Assembly (NCBI GenBank): GCA_021773395.1
Contig: JAJFKB010000002.1
Location: 186,001-250,000, forward strand
DNA length: 64,000 nt
Origin: Gammaproteobacteria bacterium
GTDB taxonomy: Bacteria; Pseudomonadota; Gammaproteobacteria; Pseudomonadales; IMCC2047
Direction of reading: 5' to 3'
Numbering within the stretch: the stretch's first letter is position 1; every line of letters starts with the position of its first letter. The position numbers and the translations under genes are program-made. This document shows positions 1-9,600 of this stretch, one piece after another. The notes beneath the pieces are model-generated. The model worked only from the letters and a program-made list of their open reading frames with translations, was not told where the DNA came from and ran no database searches.

Positions 1-378
1 GTCATCAAGTCGTTGACACGTAAACGAACCCATGTGGTGGGGTCCAACATCCTGATGCTGGGACTTGCCTTTAAGGAGAATTGTCCCGACCTGAGAAATA
101 CGCGCGTCGTCGATGTTGTCAACGAACTGGCCAGTTATCATGCAAATATCGACATCTACGACCCATGGGTTGATGCGGATGAAGCTCGCGATGAGTATGG
201 TATTGAGCTCATCGAAACACCTCATAAGAATCATTACGACGCGATTATTCTAGCGGTGGCTCACCAACAGTTTAAGGATCTTGGCGCTCAAGGAATACGC
301 GCTTTTGGCAAGAAAGGCGCGATATTATTTGATGTGAAATATGCTTTACCTAAAAACGAAGTCGATGAACGACTGTAA
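1..378 (+). CDS. UDP-sugar 6-dehydrogenase (WecC/TviB type), C-terminal part
   Basis: The frame is open from the left edge, so this is the last ~125 residues of a longer gene (the family is usually ~420 residues). The segment LGLAFKENCPDLRNTRV is the start of the UDP-binding C-terminal domain of the UDP-glucose/GDP-mannose dehydrogenase family, in the form seen in TviB/WbpA/WecC enzymes that oxidise UDP-HexNAc to a uronic acid. The tail IYDPWVDADEA...YDAIILAVAH is also typical. It would act in the cytosol making a nucleotide-sugar precursor for surface polysaccharide. The neighbouring WecA-like, WbpV-like and GT2 genes agree with this role. The exact substrate cannot be read from this fragment. 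Confidence 0.9.
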   Translation, partial: VIKSLTRKRTHVVGSNILMLGLAFKENCPDLRNTRVVDVVNELASYHANIDIYDPWVDADEARDEYGIELIETPHKNHYDAIILAVAHQQFKDLGAQGIRAFGKKGAILFDVKYALPKNEVDERL

Positions 379-452
379 TACGAGGAACCATTGATTTCTA
401 AACACGGTCTAATGGAGACATTTCCCAGAGCGATTTAAAAAAGGGGAAAGCT

Positions 453-671
453 ATGGACTACGTAGAAGACAAAGCCAATCTCGAAAAACAGTTTTTTGAT
501 GAAATACACCACATCCTGGGTATACACCGAAGCACAGAAATGAATCTAGCATGGCTAGGAGATACTGTCACATTGGAAGGTAGCTTCACATCAGCAGAAC
601 TTAACCAGATTGCCGAGACTTTAGATAAATACAAAGCAAGCTATATTGCACTGCGTAATGAACTTGAGTAA
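453..671 (+). CDS. Small hypothetical protein, 72 aa
   Basis: A short acidic, soluble protein that I do not recognise. A purine-rich Shine-Dalgarno stretch (aaaaggggaaag) lies just upstream of the ATG. There is no signal peptide or membrane segment; the C-terminal half is predicted-helical in character (ELNQIAETLDKYKASY). It follows the UDP-sugar dehydrogenase on the same strand after 74 bp and is tail-to-tail with the WecA-like gene. It may be a small regulator or accessory protein of the glycan locus, but that is only from position. Confidence 0.6.
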   Translation: MDYVEDKANLEKQFFDEIHHILGIHRSTEMNLAWLGDTVTLEGSFTSAELNQIAETLDKYKASYIALRNELE

Positions 672-686
672 CTGATCTTTAAATAG

Positions 687-1709
687 CTATTGATTGTTGA
701 TTTGCACCCGACCTGCACCAAGCTTAATTGAAAGCAGAACCAATGGAGAATAAGCCAGCAGCGCTATGGCAAATCCCAGACCTGGCCAGAGAGTCGCCAG
801 GTAGGCTAAAGGCATCAGCCAAATCAAGTTAGTGAGCAGCACACATAATGACGTTTTGCCATGTGATTGCCATTTACGTGCGACTATCTGATAAGCATGG
901 CTTTTGTGGGCTTCATAGACCTTTTGCCCATGCATTAGGCGACATATCAGTGTAACGGTCGCATCCGCAATAAAAACTGCCAGCAAAATCAGCCATGACC
1001 ATATACTGATCAGTCCAGATAGAGCAGTTATTAGCGCTAAGGCACCCAGCATTAAACCAATAAAACCGCTGCCGACATCTCCCATGAAAATTTTTGCTGG
1101 TGGCCAGTTCAAACAACCAAAGCCCGCGACGGAAAAAAGCAAAGACAAAAGCAACCTTATTTCAGTTGACGCATTCGAGCCACTCATTATCAGTGCGGCA
1201 CCCAACAACACTGACATTGCCTCTATCGCAGCCAACCCATCTATCCCATCCATGAAATTAAATAAATTTAACAACCAGACCAAGGCCAATAGATAGAAAA
1301 TGGATAAGGCATACTGATTAGCCCAGAATCCATCGAACATCGGGATCGGAGGAAGGGGAAACAGCAGAAAAAGCAACAAAGAAACCGCTATGAATTGAAC
1401 GACTATCCTGATTAATACACTTAACCGAAAATGGTCATCGGCAAAGCCGATGACAGCGACAATACCCCCGCAAATACCTAAAGTTAGAGCTTGCCGTGCT
1501 GAGACACCTTCCAATAAAGCTGCCCAAATGAGATAGGCTAGAAATGTAATGACTATCGCAACCCCGCCACCCGTTGCTGTTGGTATCCGATGCGAACTTC
1601 TATAATCCGGCACATCCAGCAGATTTTTACTATGAGCATAACCAAGCATCCAGCGAGTGATTAGCCAACTGCAGGGAAGACACATAGCCAGCACTATCCA
1701 TTCAAGCAT
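687..1709 (-). CDS. Undecaprenyl-phosphate sugar-1-phosphate transferase (WecA/WbpL-like)
   Basis: Polytopic membrane enzyme of the MraY/WecA family, 340 aa, with about ten hydrophobic segments. Recognisable motifs are GGGVAIVITF near residue 50, the Asp pair in GFADDHFRLS (~88-97), NFMDGIDGLAA (~152) that binds Mg2+/nucleotide, FMGDVGSGFIG (~208), and the cytoplasmic loop KSHAYQIVARKW. The family moves a HexNAc-1-phosphate from UDP to undecaprenyl phosphate and so starts O-antigen or similar glycan assembly. With the WbpV-like gene upstream it resembles the WbpL/WbpV pair of Pseudomonas, so UDP-QuiNAc or UDP-FucNAc is a plausible donor (inference). ATG start with AAGAGA about nine bases upstream. 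Confidence 0.88.
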   Translation of the reverse strand: MLEWIVLAMCLPCSWLITRWMLGYAHSKNLLDVPDYRSSHRIPTATGGGVAIVITFLAYLIWAALLEGVSARQALTLGICGGIVAVIGFADDHFRLSVLIRIVVQFIAVSLLLFLLFPLPPIPMFDGFWANQYALSIFYLLALVWLLNLFNFMDGIDGLAAIEAMSVLLGAALIMSGSNASTEIRLLLSLLFSVAGFGCLNWPPAKIFMGDVGSGFIGLMLGALALITALSGLISIWSWLILLAVFIADATVTLICRLMHGQKVYEAHKSHAYQIVARKWQSHGKTSLCVLLTNLIWLMPLAYLATLWPGLGFAIALLAYSPLVLLSIKLGAGRVQINNQ

Positions 1710-1728
1710 AGGCCATCATCTCTTACTC

Positions 1729-1753
1729 ATATCTTTTTGATATTTAAAGATAT
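1729..1753. repeat. AT-rich inverted repeat between epimerase and WecA-like genes
   Basis: ATATCTTT and AAAGATAT (8-bp arms, 9-base spacer) lie in the 104-bp gap on the path of transcription from the WbpV-like gene to the WecA-like gene. No T-run follows on the minus strand, so it is a weak terminator candidate at best and may be a regulatory or mRNA-stability element. Confidence 0.4.
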
Positions 1754-1813
1754 TATATACTCTCACTTGCTGACTCCAAAATAACAGCCTGCGCTAAAAC
1801 CAAACTGAGCCCT

Positions 1814-2752
1814 CTAGGGTGCAAAAGCACTTTGTATGCCCGCTTCAAAAGGAATAGGAGGATGCCAGTCCAGGATTTCAATAGTGTGCGATATATCAAC
1901 AGTATAGCTTTCGGTAAGTCGTCTAACATCCCCTGACCTTCCCATCACTGCACCACACAAGTTTAACAACTTTACCGGGAAATAAATCAGCCTGCTTTCC
2001 TTTCCCCGAGCGCTGGCTATCAACTTAATCAATTCTGGCGTACTCACTGAGCGTCCATCTGAACAAAGAAAAGTCTGTCCTGCAGCCGCCGGGTGCACCA
2101 TACAGACAGCTATCAGCGATACCAGATTCTCTATATTGATCAAATCACGCTGATTCACAACTGCTCCCAAGGGTAAAGGCAATCCCCTGTCAATAACTGC
2201 ATTCAGCCTTTTGAGGTTACCTTTAACCCCTCGACCGTAAACCAGAGGTACTCTGATTATCACGAGTTCCATATTAGATTTTGCACAAAGTTGTCGCAGA
2301 GACTCTTCAGCTTCCATTTTTGAAATGGCATAGGGACCCTTGGCGTTCAGTTTGTCATCATAGCGAAATGCCCTGTTTAACGTTCGCTCACCATGCACTT
2401 GAATAGAACTTATGTAGACAAAACGTTTTACCTGGGCGGCTATACACTGTTTTGCCAGATTAACTGACCCGGCAACGTTAACTTCTCTGTAATAACTTAA
2501 ATCTGCAGGACCGGACTGACTTTGGCGATGCGCTCTATTGGCCAGATGCACCACCACATCCTTCCCAACGACCACCCTGCTCCAAGCCGTAGCGCCGCCT
2601 ATATCACCCACCTCGAAGTTATTTTCAATACCCTCTGGAGGCTGCCTGAGCCCGCCTCTGGTACTGGTAGTCACTGACATTCTTTGAGATGTCAGATAAT
2701 TAACCAGATGTCGGCAAATAAAACCATTACCACCCGTCAGCAGACAGTTCAT
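1814..2752 (-). CDS. NAD-dependent epimerase/reductase, WbpV-like
   Basis: Extended short-chain dehydrogenase of 312 aa. The Rossmann motif LLTGGNGFICRHL is right at the N-terminus, the catalytic Ser/Tyr/Lys set is seen as SSIQVHGE and YAISK, and VHLANRAHR follows the second strand. This pattern matches the WbpV/WbjF group that reduces a 4-keto UDP-sugar, for example to UDP-QuiNAc. The start at 2752 puts the Rossmann glycine motif in its normal place. A longer frame reaches 2854 but would overlap the upstream glycosyltransferase by ~90 bp and adds no recognisable sequence. Specific product is inferred from similarity of layout with Pseudomonas O-antigen loci. Confidence 0.82.
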   Translation of the reverse strand: MNCLLTGGNGFICRHLVNYLTSQRMSVTTSTRGGLRQPPEGIENNFEVGDIGGATAWSRVVVGKDVVVHLANRAHRQSQSGPADLSYYREVNVAGSVNLAKQCIAAQVKRFVYISSIQVHGERTLNRAFRYDDKLNAKGPYAISKMEAEESLRQLCAKSNMELVIIRVPLVYGRGVKGNLKRLNAVIDRGLPLPLGAVVNQRDLINIENLVSLIAVCMVHPAAAGQTFLCSDGRSVSTPELIKLIASARGKESRLIYFPVKLLNLCGAVMGRSGDVRRLTESYTVDISHTIEILDWHPPIPFEAGIQSAFAP

Positions 2753-2765
2753 CTCAGCCACCCGC

Positions 2766-3638
2766 TCAATAAAATTTCCATCCATAGCGGCTAAAAAAGC
2801 GACAGGCTGAGCGCACAAAAAAAGCGATATGTCTCGCTCCCTTCTTTGCCGCACCGCCCCCGAGATGGATTATCTTCATATCAGGCAGCTGCGCAATTTT
2901 GCTCACCTGATTGAAACGCATTGATAAATCATAGTCCTCAAAGTACATAAAAAAAGACTCATCAAACCCTTTAAGTGATTGAAGCAACGGTGTTCTGGCG
3001 AGCATAAAACATCCACTGGCTAACTCTACGAGCACCGGCTCCTGTCCGCAAAGCTCACCTCTCAATTCATAACGCTTTAACCGACTATGAAAAAATCGAT
3101 GTAGACATCTTGGGCAAAAAGCACGTATCGCCAGAGTTAATAGATCCGGGTAGCGTTTTGCCAGGTACTGGTTTCTACCCTGCTCATCCTCAGCAACAGG
3201 AACCACCATTCCCACATCGGGCGTGTTCTCCAATAACGTAACACCCCGGCCAATAGCATCTGGGCCAGTGAAAATATCGGGGTTCATTATTAGGTGCAGA
3301 TCACTACGAATAGAAGCAATAGCAAGATTGTGTCCGCTGCCATAACCTACATTCCCCTGACCTGAAATAACCTCGATCTCCCCCACATAATCATTTTCCA
3401 GCACCTTTTCCTTGAAATTACTGAGCTGAACCTCCGTTTCTTCCCCGGGACCATTGTCTATGAGGTACAGCGTCTGCAAATCAATATCAGCCTTACGGCA
3501 AGAAATGACGAGATCAGCAATTGCCCTATCCAGCATATCCAGATCGGGCATATAGGTGACACAGGACACTGTTAAACGATGCAGCTTTTTGTTTTGCAAG
3601 GGGCTTACGCTATTTATCCGTATTATTATAAGAGACAA
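2766..3638 (-). CDS. Family 2 glycosyltransferase
   Basis: GT-A fold transferase of ~290 aa. The N-terminal strand LTVSCVTYMPDLDML begins the nucleotide-binding domain, LIDNGPG and GQGNVGYGSGHNLAI are the usual second and third blocks, LIMNPDIF carries the Asp-containing metal motif, and FMYFEDYDLSMR is the acceptor/base region typical of rhamnosyltransferase-like GT2 proteins. It is cytosolic or membrane-associated and would add a sugar to the lipid-linked glycan begun by the WecA-like enzyme. The annotated start is a TTG without a clear Shine-Dalgarno, so the true start is uncertain by ~15 residues. Thirteen bases separate it from the epimerase downstream, indicating an operon. Confidence 0.85.
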   Translation of the reverse strand: MSLIIIRINSVSPLQNKKLHRLTVSCVTYMPDLDMLDRAIADLVISCRKADIDLQTLYLIDNGPGEETEVQLSNFKEKVLENDYVGEIEVISGQGNVGYGSGHNLAIASIRSDLHLIMNPDIFTGPDAIGRGVTLLENTPDVGMVVPVAEDEQGRNQYLAKRYPDLLTLAIRAFCPRCLHRFFHSRLKRYELRGELCGQEPVLVELASGCFMLARTPLLQSLKGFDESFFMYFEDYDLSMRFNQVSKIAQLPDMKIIHLGGGAAKKGARHIAFFVRSACRFFSRYGWKFY

Positions 3639-4053
3639 CTGCCAACATATTAGCGAACCCGTTGTTAGGATAAAAGCACTTCGCGCAATCTAACAGCAAA
3701 TTACTATGCGACTGCAACCAGGCAAATTAAGACCATCAAGCGCCTTAACACAATCTATTTTTCCACCGCTTGATAATAGTAATGTTTTTTTAGACACCTG
3801 TGTTTACTTTTCCAAAAGCGCAAAAATTAATAAGGGTACCCTAGTGACATTGTTATTAAACAGTGTTTTAATATGCGCCGGACACAGGGAGTGTCCCAGT
3901 TCTCATGGAAGAGGCAGGGCTGAGCATGGAAGCAGGTGCCCAAGATTACATGGAAGTAGTCGAGGGCACCATTCCTCCAACCGCCCTCGCTAGTGCAAAC
4001 GCATCTAGCCCCCTGTTATTTAGCATTCCACATTCCAGTTAACCCTGTTTTTT
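3639..4053. other. Gene-free stretch with inverted repeats and a repeated 8-mer
   Basis: No convincing gene. The first half is AT-rich; 3875-4010 is noticeably more GC-rich. It holds GGACAC/GTGTCC with a 5-base loop (3880-3896), three copies of CATGGAAG (3904, 3925, 3949; spacings 21 and 24, so all in one reading frame), and CGAGGGC/GCCCTCG (3961-3989). One frame is open from ~3872 to 4042 without a good start. It could be a mobile-repeat remnant or a decayed gene end. Confidence 0.5.
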
Positions 4054-6630
4054 CTACCCTCTCCACGGATAATTTTTATCATAAACCAGCTCCGTTGCTA
4101 CGCCATCGTTGGTCATAATAAACAAGCGCAAACGGCCTGCCCCAGGCTCAGGCAGCAAAGAACTGGGTATACGGAATCCAAATCCGGCATATTTCAACCT
4201 GGGAATACTAAAAGCTTTAGCGACATCAACCCGCACAGAATTGGTTTGCGTGCTCGCCAGAAATTCCTCGCCGTTAAACAGAAGGATCTCCACCTGCTCT
4301 CCCTGCGCCCTCGAATCTGCGCCCCATCCCGTGATCGAGGTTATCTGATGTCCACGAACCGCATTATCGACATAACCCCGAACCGGGTTTTTCCTGCTTG
4401 TGGGCATCACTTCAAAACGCTGATCTCCGCGCTCAACTATCAACTCCCCATCGCCTGAGTTCACCAGACGGTATTTCGTTTCACCAGCCAAGGGTACCAA
4501 TAGCAAATTGGTTAATCGCTCATTGGCATCATCGATCAAATAGATATGGATCTTGTTGTTTCCATTTCTAAAATACTCTGGTGACAACATAGCGCTGAAA
4601 CGAACATCACCCGCGTCATTACTGTAAGTTTCAGTGGTGGCTGCAATATACCCATTAAGTCCGATTGCGATGCTGAGGCTGGATTTAGCCTCTCGGCCTT
4701 TGATGCTACCCATAACTCTAGCAGGAACAAAAGGCGTATTAAGGTCGACCGACTCATAAGCAGTCCGGTTAATAATTTTTGCCTCTATATTTTTGGACCT
4801 CACTACTTTTTTCGGTTCAGCAACCCCTGAAAGATCTGCATGGGGATCCAGCTTATACCAATTATCTGCCATTTGATTTTTGATCTTCAATAAGTCCATA
4901 TCCAGATCGTTACTGGCTATTTGCGATTGGTTAAATTCAAATTTTCGAGGTAAATGGAAAACCTGCACCTGCTCTCTTTCTGTTATTGAATCAGATTTCA
5001 ACGACAACCCCTCACTACCACTAGATAGCTCAGCCCCGACCACTTCCGCCACAGTCGGTAACAGATCGATTGTTTGCGCAAGCAAATCAGAGACCTCACC
5101 TGATTTCTGTTCCGGATATTTGATGAATAAAGGGATAGAGGCAATATCAAGCAGATTGCTGGTTCCGGCCCTGCGCTTATACTCGCCCGGCCTAAAACTT
5201 GCCCCATGATCAGCCGTTACTATAATCAGAGCTTGATCAAACAGGGCCGTTTCGTCCAAACGGCGCAATAACTTTTCAATCAGTGAATCGACAAATATAA
5301 GCTGCAATATATGCCGGTGATACTCTCTTTTCACCAATTCTTTGTCAGTCACCCATTTACCTGTCCGCTCTATCCCTAAGTCATGACTTAACAGGTACTG
5401 TTTACCCGAAGGTAAGTATCTCCAAGGGATATGCGGCAACAATAAATGCTGAAAATAGAGACTACCTTGGCTCCCTGCTTTCATATTCCGCAAATTCAAA
5501 TCAAACAACTCAACGAAGTTGTCCTGCCCCATCGCAGCCACCTTAGATCTTCCTTTAGGTACAGAGGTCTGGCTCGCTTTCGCATTCGAACCACTGCTTG
5601 GACTACCTCTTGAACCCCGCACAGCAAAATGCTTCCAATCAGTTGTGATCGACGGTAAGTGCTGCGTAATATCAACCGGTAATAACAGGTGCATGTAGAC
5701 GATAGCGACATCGTCAAACAACGACAGCACCCGCTCGTGGAAAGATGGCTGAGCCCTGAGATCATCACACAACTTATCTGGACATAACTGAGTGTAGGGT
5801 TCGTACGCAAAAAACTTATATGTGGGTGACAGCAAGGTGAACAAATTTTGTGGGTAATCTGAAATGGTCGGCAACCGCCTCGCATTCGGTAACATTCCAG
5901 AAAGCACTGCCGGCACTGCAGTCAAAGTTTCAAAAGAAACGGTTGTGGCATTGCGGTACCAAGTCGATCTTTGCGCAAGTTCAGCAAAGCCAGGAAACAA
6001 TGCTCGATCGATCTGTCTTTCATCGTTAAGCAAAGATTTCAGTGGTAATGCGTCAAAAACCAAAAAGACGATAGGCAGACTGCTTTTTGGTGCATGAACC
6101 GTCACCTCCCTTTTTTGCGGTTCAGGAAAAACAACTTTGATCACGTCCGTAAAAAATAGAAAGTTAATCGGTACTACGATGATGGCTATAGCGCAAAGGG
6201 AAATAAATCGTTGTATAAAACTAAATTTATATATCAGCCAGGCCGAAATTACACCGAGTATTAAGGCCGAGATAATCAGAGCCTGGCCGGAAACACTTTC
6301 TATATGCATAATCAGCTGTAACACAATCATGCTCAGTAACAGCGATCCTGAAAGATAAAAAAAACCATGAGCCAGTTTGCTAGCCAGACGGTGCAGTAGA
6401 ACGAGCAATAGAGAAATACTTAATGGTGCGAAGACACAAAGAATAACAGCCAGCCAAACTGGATCGAAATCCTGAGCCTCTCGTGCTATAAAAAATTCCG
6501 GGTGACGGCCCAACAAGTCCAATATCGGCTGCGCCACTGCAAAAATAAAAAGTGTCGCCAATATTAATATTTGAACAATTAGGCCTATAGATTGAGACTT
6601 CTCAGGTGCAACTTTCAAAAGGTTCCCCAT
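4054..6630 (-). CDS. Membrane alkaline-phosphatase-superfamily (sulfatase-fold) protein with C-terminal Ig-like module
   Basis: About 858 aa. Five hydrophobic segments fill the first ~170 residues, followed by a periplasmic sulfatase-fold domain: VFLVFDALPLKSLL supplies the first metal Asp, IIVTADHGASF the distal Asp-His pair. The nucleophile region reads FETLTAVPAVLSG, so there is no Cys/Ser-x-Pro-x-Arg formylglycine site; a Thr nucleophile as in LtaS/OpgB/EptA phosphotransferases is more likely (inference). The C-terminal ~100 residues (ITGWGADSR...VRVDVAKAF...AGFGFRIP) look like the GW-RxDV-SGF module of the two large neighbours. The start at 6630 is one base after the stop of the upstream gene; a frame extension to 6675 would overlap it. 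Confidence 0.78.
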   Translation of the reverse strand: MGNLLKVAPEKSQSIGLIVQILILATLFIFAVAQPILDLLGRHPEFFIAREAQDFDPVWLAVILCVFAPLSISLLLVLLHRLASKLAHGFFYLSGSLLLSMIVLQLIMHIESVSGQALIISALILGVISAWLIYKFSFIQRFISLCAIAIIVVPINFLFFTDVIKVVFPEPQKREVTVHAPKSSLPIVFLVFDALPLKSLLNDERQIDRALFPGFAELAQRSTWYRNATTVSFETLTAVPAVLSGMLPNARRLPTISDYPQNLFTLLSPTYKFFAYEPYTQLCPDKLCDDLRAQPSFHERVLSLFDDVAIVYMHLLLPVDITQHLPSITTDWKHFAVRGSRGSPSSGSNAKASQTSVPKGRSKVAAMGQDNFVELFDLNLRNMKAGSQGSLYFQHLLLPHIPWRYLPSGKQYLLSHDLGIERTGKWVTDKELVKREYHRHILQLIFVDSLIEKLLRRLDETALFDQALIIVTADHGASFRPGEYKRRAGTSNLLDIASIPLFIKYPEQKSGEVSDLLAQTIDLLPTVAEVVGAELSSGSEGLSLKSDSITEREQVQVFHLPRKFEFNQSQIASNDLDMDLLKIKNQMADNWYKLDPHADLSGVAEPKKVVRSKNIEAKIINRTAYESVDLNTPFVPARVMGSIKGREAKSSLSIAIGLNGYIAATTETYSNDAGDVRFSAMLSPEYFRNGNNKIHIYLIDDANERLTNLLLVPLAGETKYRLVNSGDGELIVERGDQRFEVMPTSRKNPVRGYVDNAVRGHQITSITGWGADSRAQGEQVEILLFNGEEFLASTQTNSVRVDVAKAFSIPRLKYAGFGFRIPSSLLPEPGAGRLRLFIMTNDGVATELVYDKNYPWRG

Positions 6631-6631
6631 A

Positions 6632-9600
6632 CTAATGAATCGGTGACATCTCGAATACTTTCGGATAGAGCGCAATATGGTTTAACACGATTGGCTCGTT
6701 AAAATTTTCATCATTCGTCAAAACAACCCGAATTTGCGAAACAGTATCAGGCAAACCCTCTCGCCATTTTAATGGCCACAAGAGTCCTGCAACACTCTTC
6801 AGAAGTTTCTCCATGCGCACCGGGTTGGCCGCAGAAAGCCAGTTACCCTGCTGGTCTTTGAATTGCATTTCGAGCGTTCCATTGTGCTCCGTCATACCCA
6901 GTACGGCAGTATCAATCCGATCAAGCGAGATAACCTGCCCTTTAGGGGACTCCAATACCAGCTTACTGTTGCCTGAATCAGCGCTCAGCAGGATTTTACC
7001 GGGCAGCCGCTGCATGCTGAAATTTCCACCAACAACCTGCCAGCCATCATTGTCCGCATGCCTTTGCGTACCGAATGGCCATAAAATCATACCTCTGGGA
7101 GCATCAGCAAACACTACCATAAAATCCTTTACAGCCTTTTCCAGAGGAGTATTGCGGAAAGAAGTGTAGGACAGATAGCCGGGATCATCCTTGTAGATCC
7201 CATTCCAACCATTCCAAGCCATAGGAGAGACAAATTTCGCTCCAAAGTTAAACATATCCCGAAGGGCACGATAGGCAACCTTATAGTCACTCTGCTTATT
7301 TGGATACTCCAGATAAGCAGGATTGAATTCCACCACAGCCCAGTCCGGATCATGCCGGCGGATTTCAGCAAACAGGCTTTCTCCGGTCTCCACAGTCACG
7401 TCATTGGTGGCACTGCGCCCATAGAAAATGGCTCCCAGATGACCGCCCTCAGGCACCGCACCCTCGATCGAAACCCCTCCCGTGTCATGCCGTACAGGCG
7501 GACTATCGATACGAACCGGGAATACGTCAACCTCTGGGTCCATATCCGCTGCAAACCCTTGTGAAGAGTAAATATACTCAGAATTGATACCGATCTGGTT
7601 TAACCAGAGTGAGAGTTCATCATAGTGCATATCAACCAGATGCCTCCTGAATTGCTGCCACAAATGAATGGAGGACTGATCAAATAAAGCTTTCAGCTTC
7701 TCCAGCTTGGAAAACGAGGGTGGCGCCAGAGCAGACCAGCTCGAATAACTCTTTCTGGTCAAACGATTAAACTCATCCAAACTAAGAGACGGACGCCGCC
7801 TCTTTTGATATAGCTCTCCAGCTTTGGCATAAGGACCTTGCCCCGACAACCACTCTTGGAACTGCCTGACGGTGCCAGGGTTGTAGTCATAGGTTTGCTC
7901 ACCATGAAAAAAAGGATTCAGGTAAACGTCCGGATCCAGATTAACACCAAGGAAAAGCTCTGGATGACGCTCCTTAAACGCTTTAATCTGTTGTCCGGCC
8001 TGTTGCAAATTCCTTTTTTTATAATCTCTGACGGTATCGGCATAGTAATTAAAGGTTAAGGCTCTGGCCAATTGCGGGTTCGACTCAGACCCCGGCAAAC
8101 GCCCCAGGTAATTGTCCGGCATCACCTCCCCGTTTTCATTCCATTGACAATTCATCACCTCCTGTTCCAGATAATCTGTCAAATCCCATTTTGGAGCCGC
8201 TCCCCGCGCATCACTCCATATGCCACCGTTTAGTGTGATCACTAATGGAAGTTGCTCCTTCAGGGCATATTTGATCGTATCATTCAATGCATCCTCGGCC
8301 ACGATCAAGCCATCCTGCATCGTTTTCACATTAAAGTCCGGATCGAACATCCAATCCTTTGGTTCCCCTAAAGTCGTTCTCATGTAGAGTATTGGTACGC
8401 GAATCGCCACACGAATAGTCTTACTTTCGTAAGCAGAAAAGGTCTGTTTGATTTCTGCGCCACCACCGTTCGCCAAATTGCTGGTCGCAATGGCGATCGC
8501 AAAGCTTGCTGCCTTCAGGGCGGGCCTTTGGTTGAGAAGTTCTATCCAGATAGAAGGGCTGATAATAGCAAAATCCTGTTCGGCGACTTTTACACGGTGC
8601 CCGAGTTTGTCCGTAACATAAATCGCCAAAGAATGATCACCCGGATCCAAATCCTCTATGGAAACACTTCCTTCAAAGCCAGACTGAAGACTGCCCGCCA
8701 CCTGACGGTACAGATTCTGAACATCTGATCGTTTAATGCCCAGCGTCAGCTCCGACTGCAGCCGACCATTAATTGTCACCTGAACGGACTCAATCCCATC
8801 GGCATCAATTGCCCAGCCAGCTACCCTCAGCTCTTTTTGATTTTCTACCCCTAGGTTCTTCGCAGGAAAATCAATAAACCCCTTGGATCGAAATGAAGTA
8901 TCAGGGCTCTCAGTCTCTTTCAGCAATGCTGCTTTATCTGCCAAAAACTCTGATGAAACACTAAAATTGACACGATCAGCCAGCGACCTATTGCCATATG
9001 TATCTACAACAAACAAACGAATCCGGTGATGCTCCACGTTATCGGGCAATTCAACTTTAGCGCGAAAACCTGACTGTAAACTTTCCGCAAAATGAGGGTA
9101 TTGCTGAAAGACATCTTCTCTCTCAATACCATATTGCGCAGACACACGCTCGCCATTCTGCAGTTCAAGCTCAATACCCTTAATACCATCGGGATCAATC
9201 GCCCAACCCGTCACGAGCAGGCTTTCGCTAACCTCAAGTATTTCTCGCTCTAAAGGTGAATCGATAAAACCAAGCACTGGGCTGGAAACATCTTCCACAT
9301 AGACCGTTTTGTCCTGCTTGGAATGTACAGCCTCAATCCGGTTTGAAAAATTGACTTGCTTTGAGTCTACCTTGGTCCTGTTTCCTTCTTTATCCGTAAT
9401 AAAGAGCGCTAAACGAACCTTATTTGAATGGCCCTCTGGCACTTTGATTACTGCACGAAAGCCTGAGTTAAGATATTCTGGTTTACTCAAATCTATAGCC
9501 GCAACATCCTGCCGAATAATTCCGTAAAAGGCCCTTGTTAACGGCCCTGAATCCAGTTCAACTTCTATCTTGCTAACGCCTTCCGGATCTAATGCCCAAC

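Noticed and set aside
2753..2854. N-terminal extension of the WbpV-like enzyme
   Set aside because: It would overlap the upstream glycosyltransferase gene, adds no recognisable sequence before the Rossmann motif, and the ATG at 2752 gives the normal N-terminus.
3706..3993. 95-codon plus-strand frame in the gap before the phosphatase-fold gene
   Set aside because: No ribosome-binding site, low-complexity Arg/Gly/Ser/His-rich C-terminus, no family resemblance, and it crosses a compositional boundary and hairpins.
4054..6630. Annotation as a true sulfatase that would pair with the sulfotransferase at 41.5 kb
   Set aside because: The formylglycine motif CxPxR is absent; a Thr nucleophile is more likely, so a sulfation/desulfation pair is not supported.
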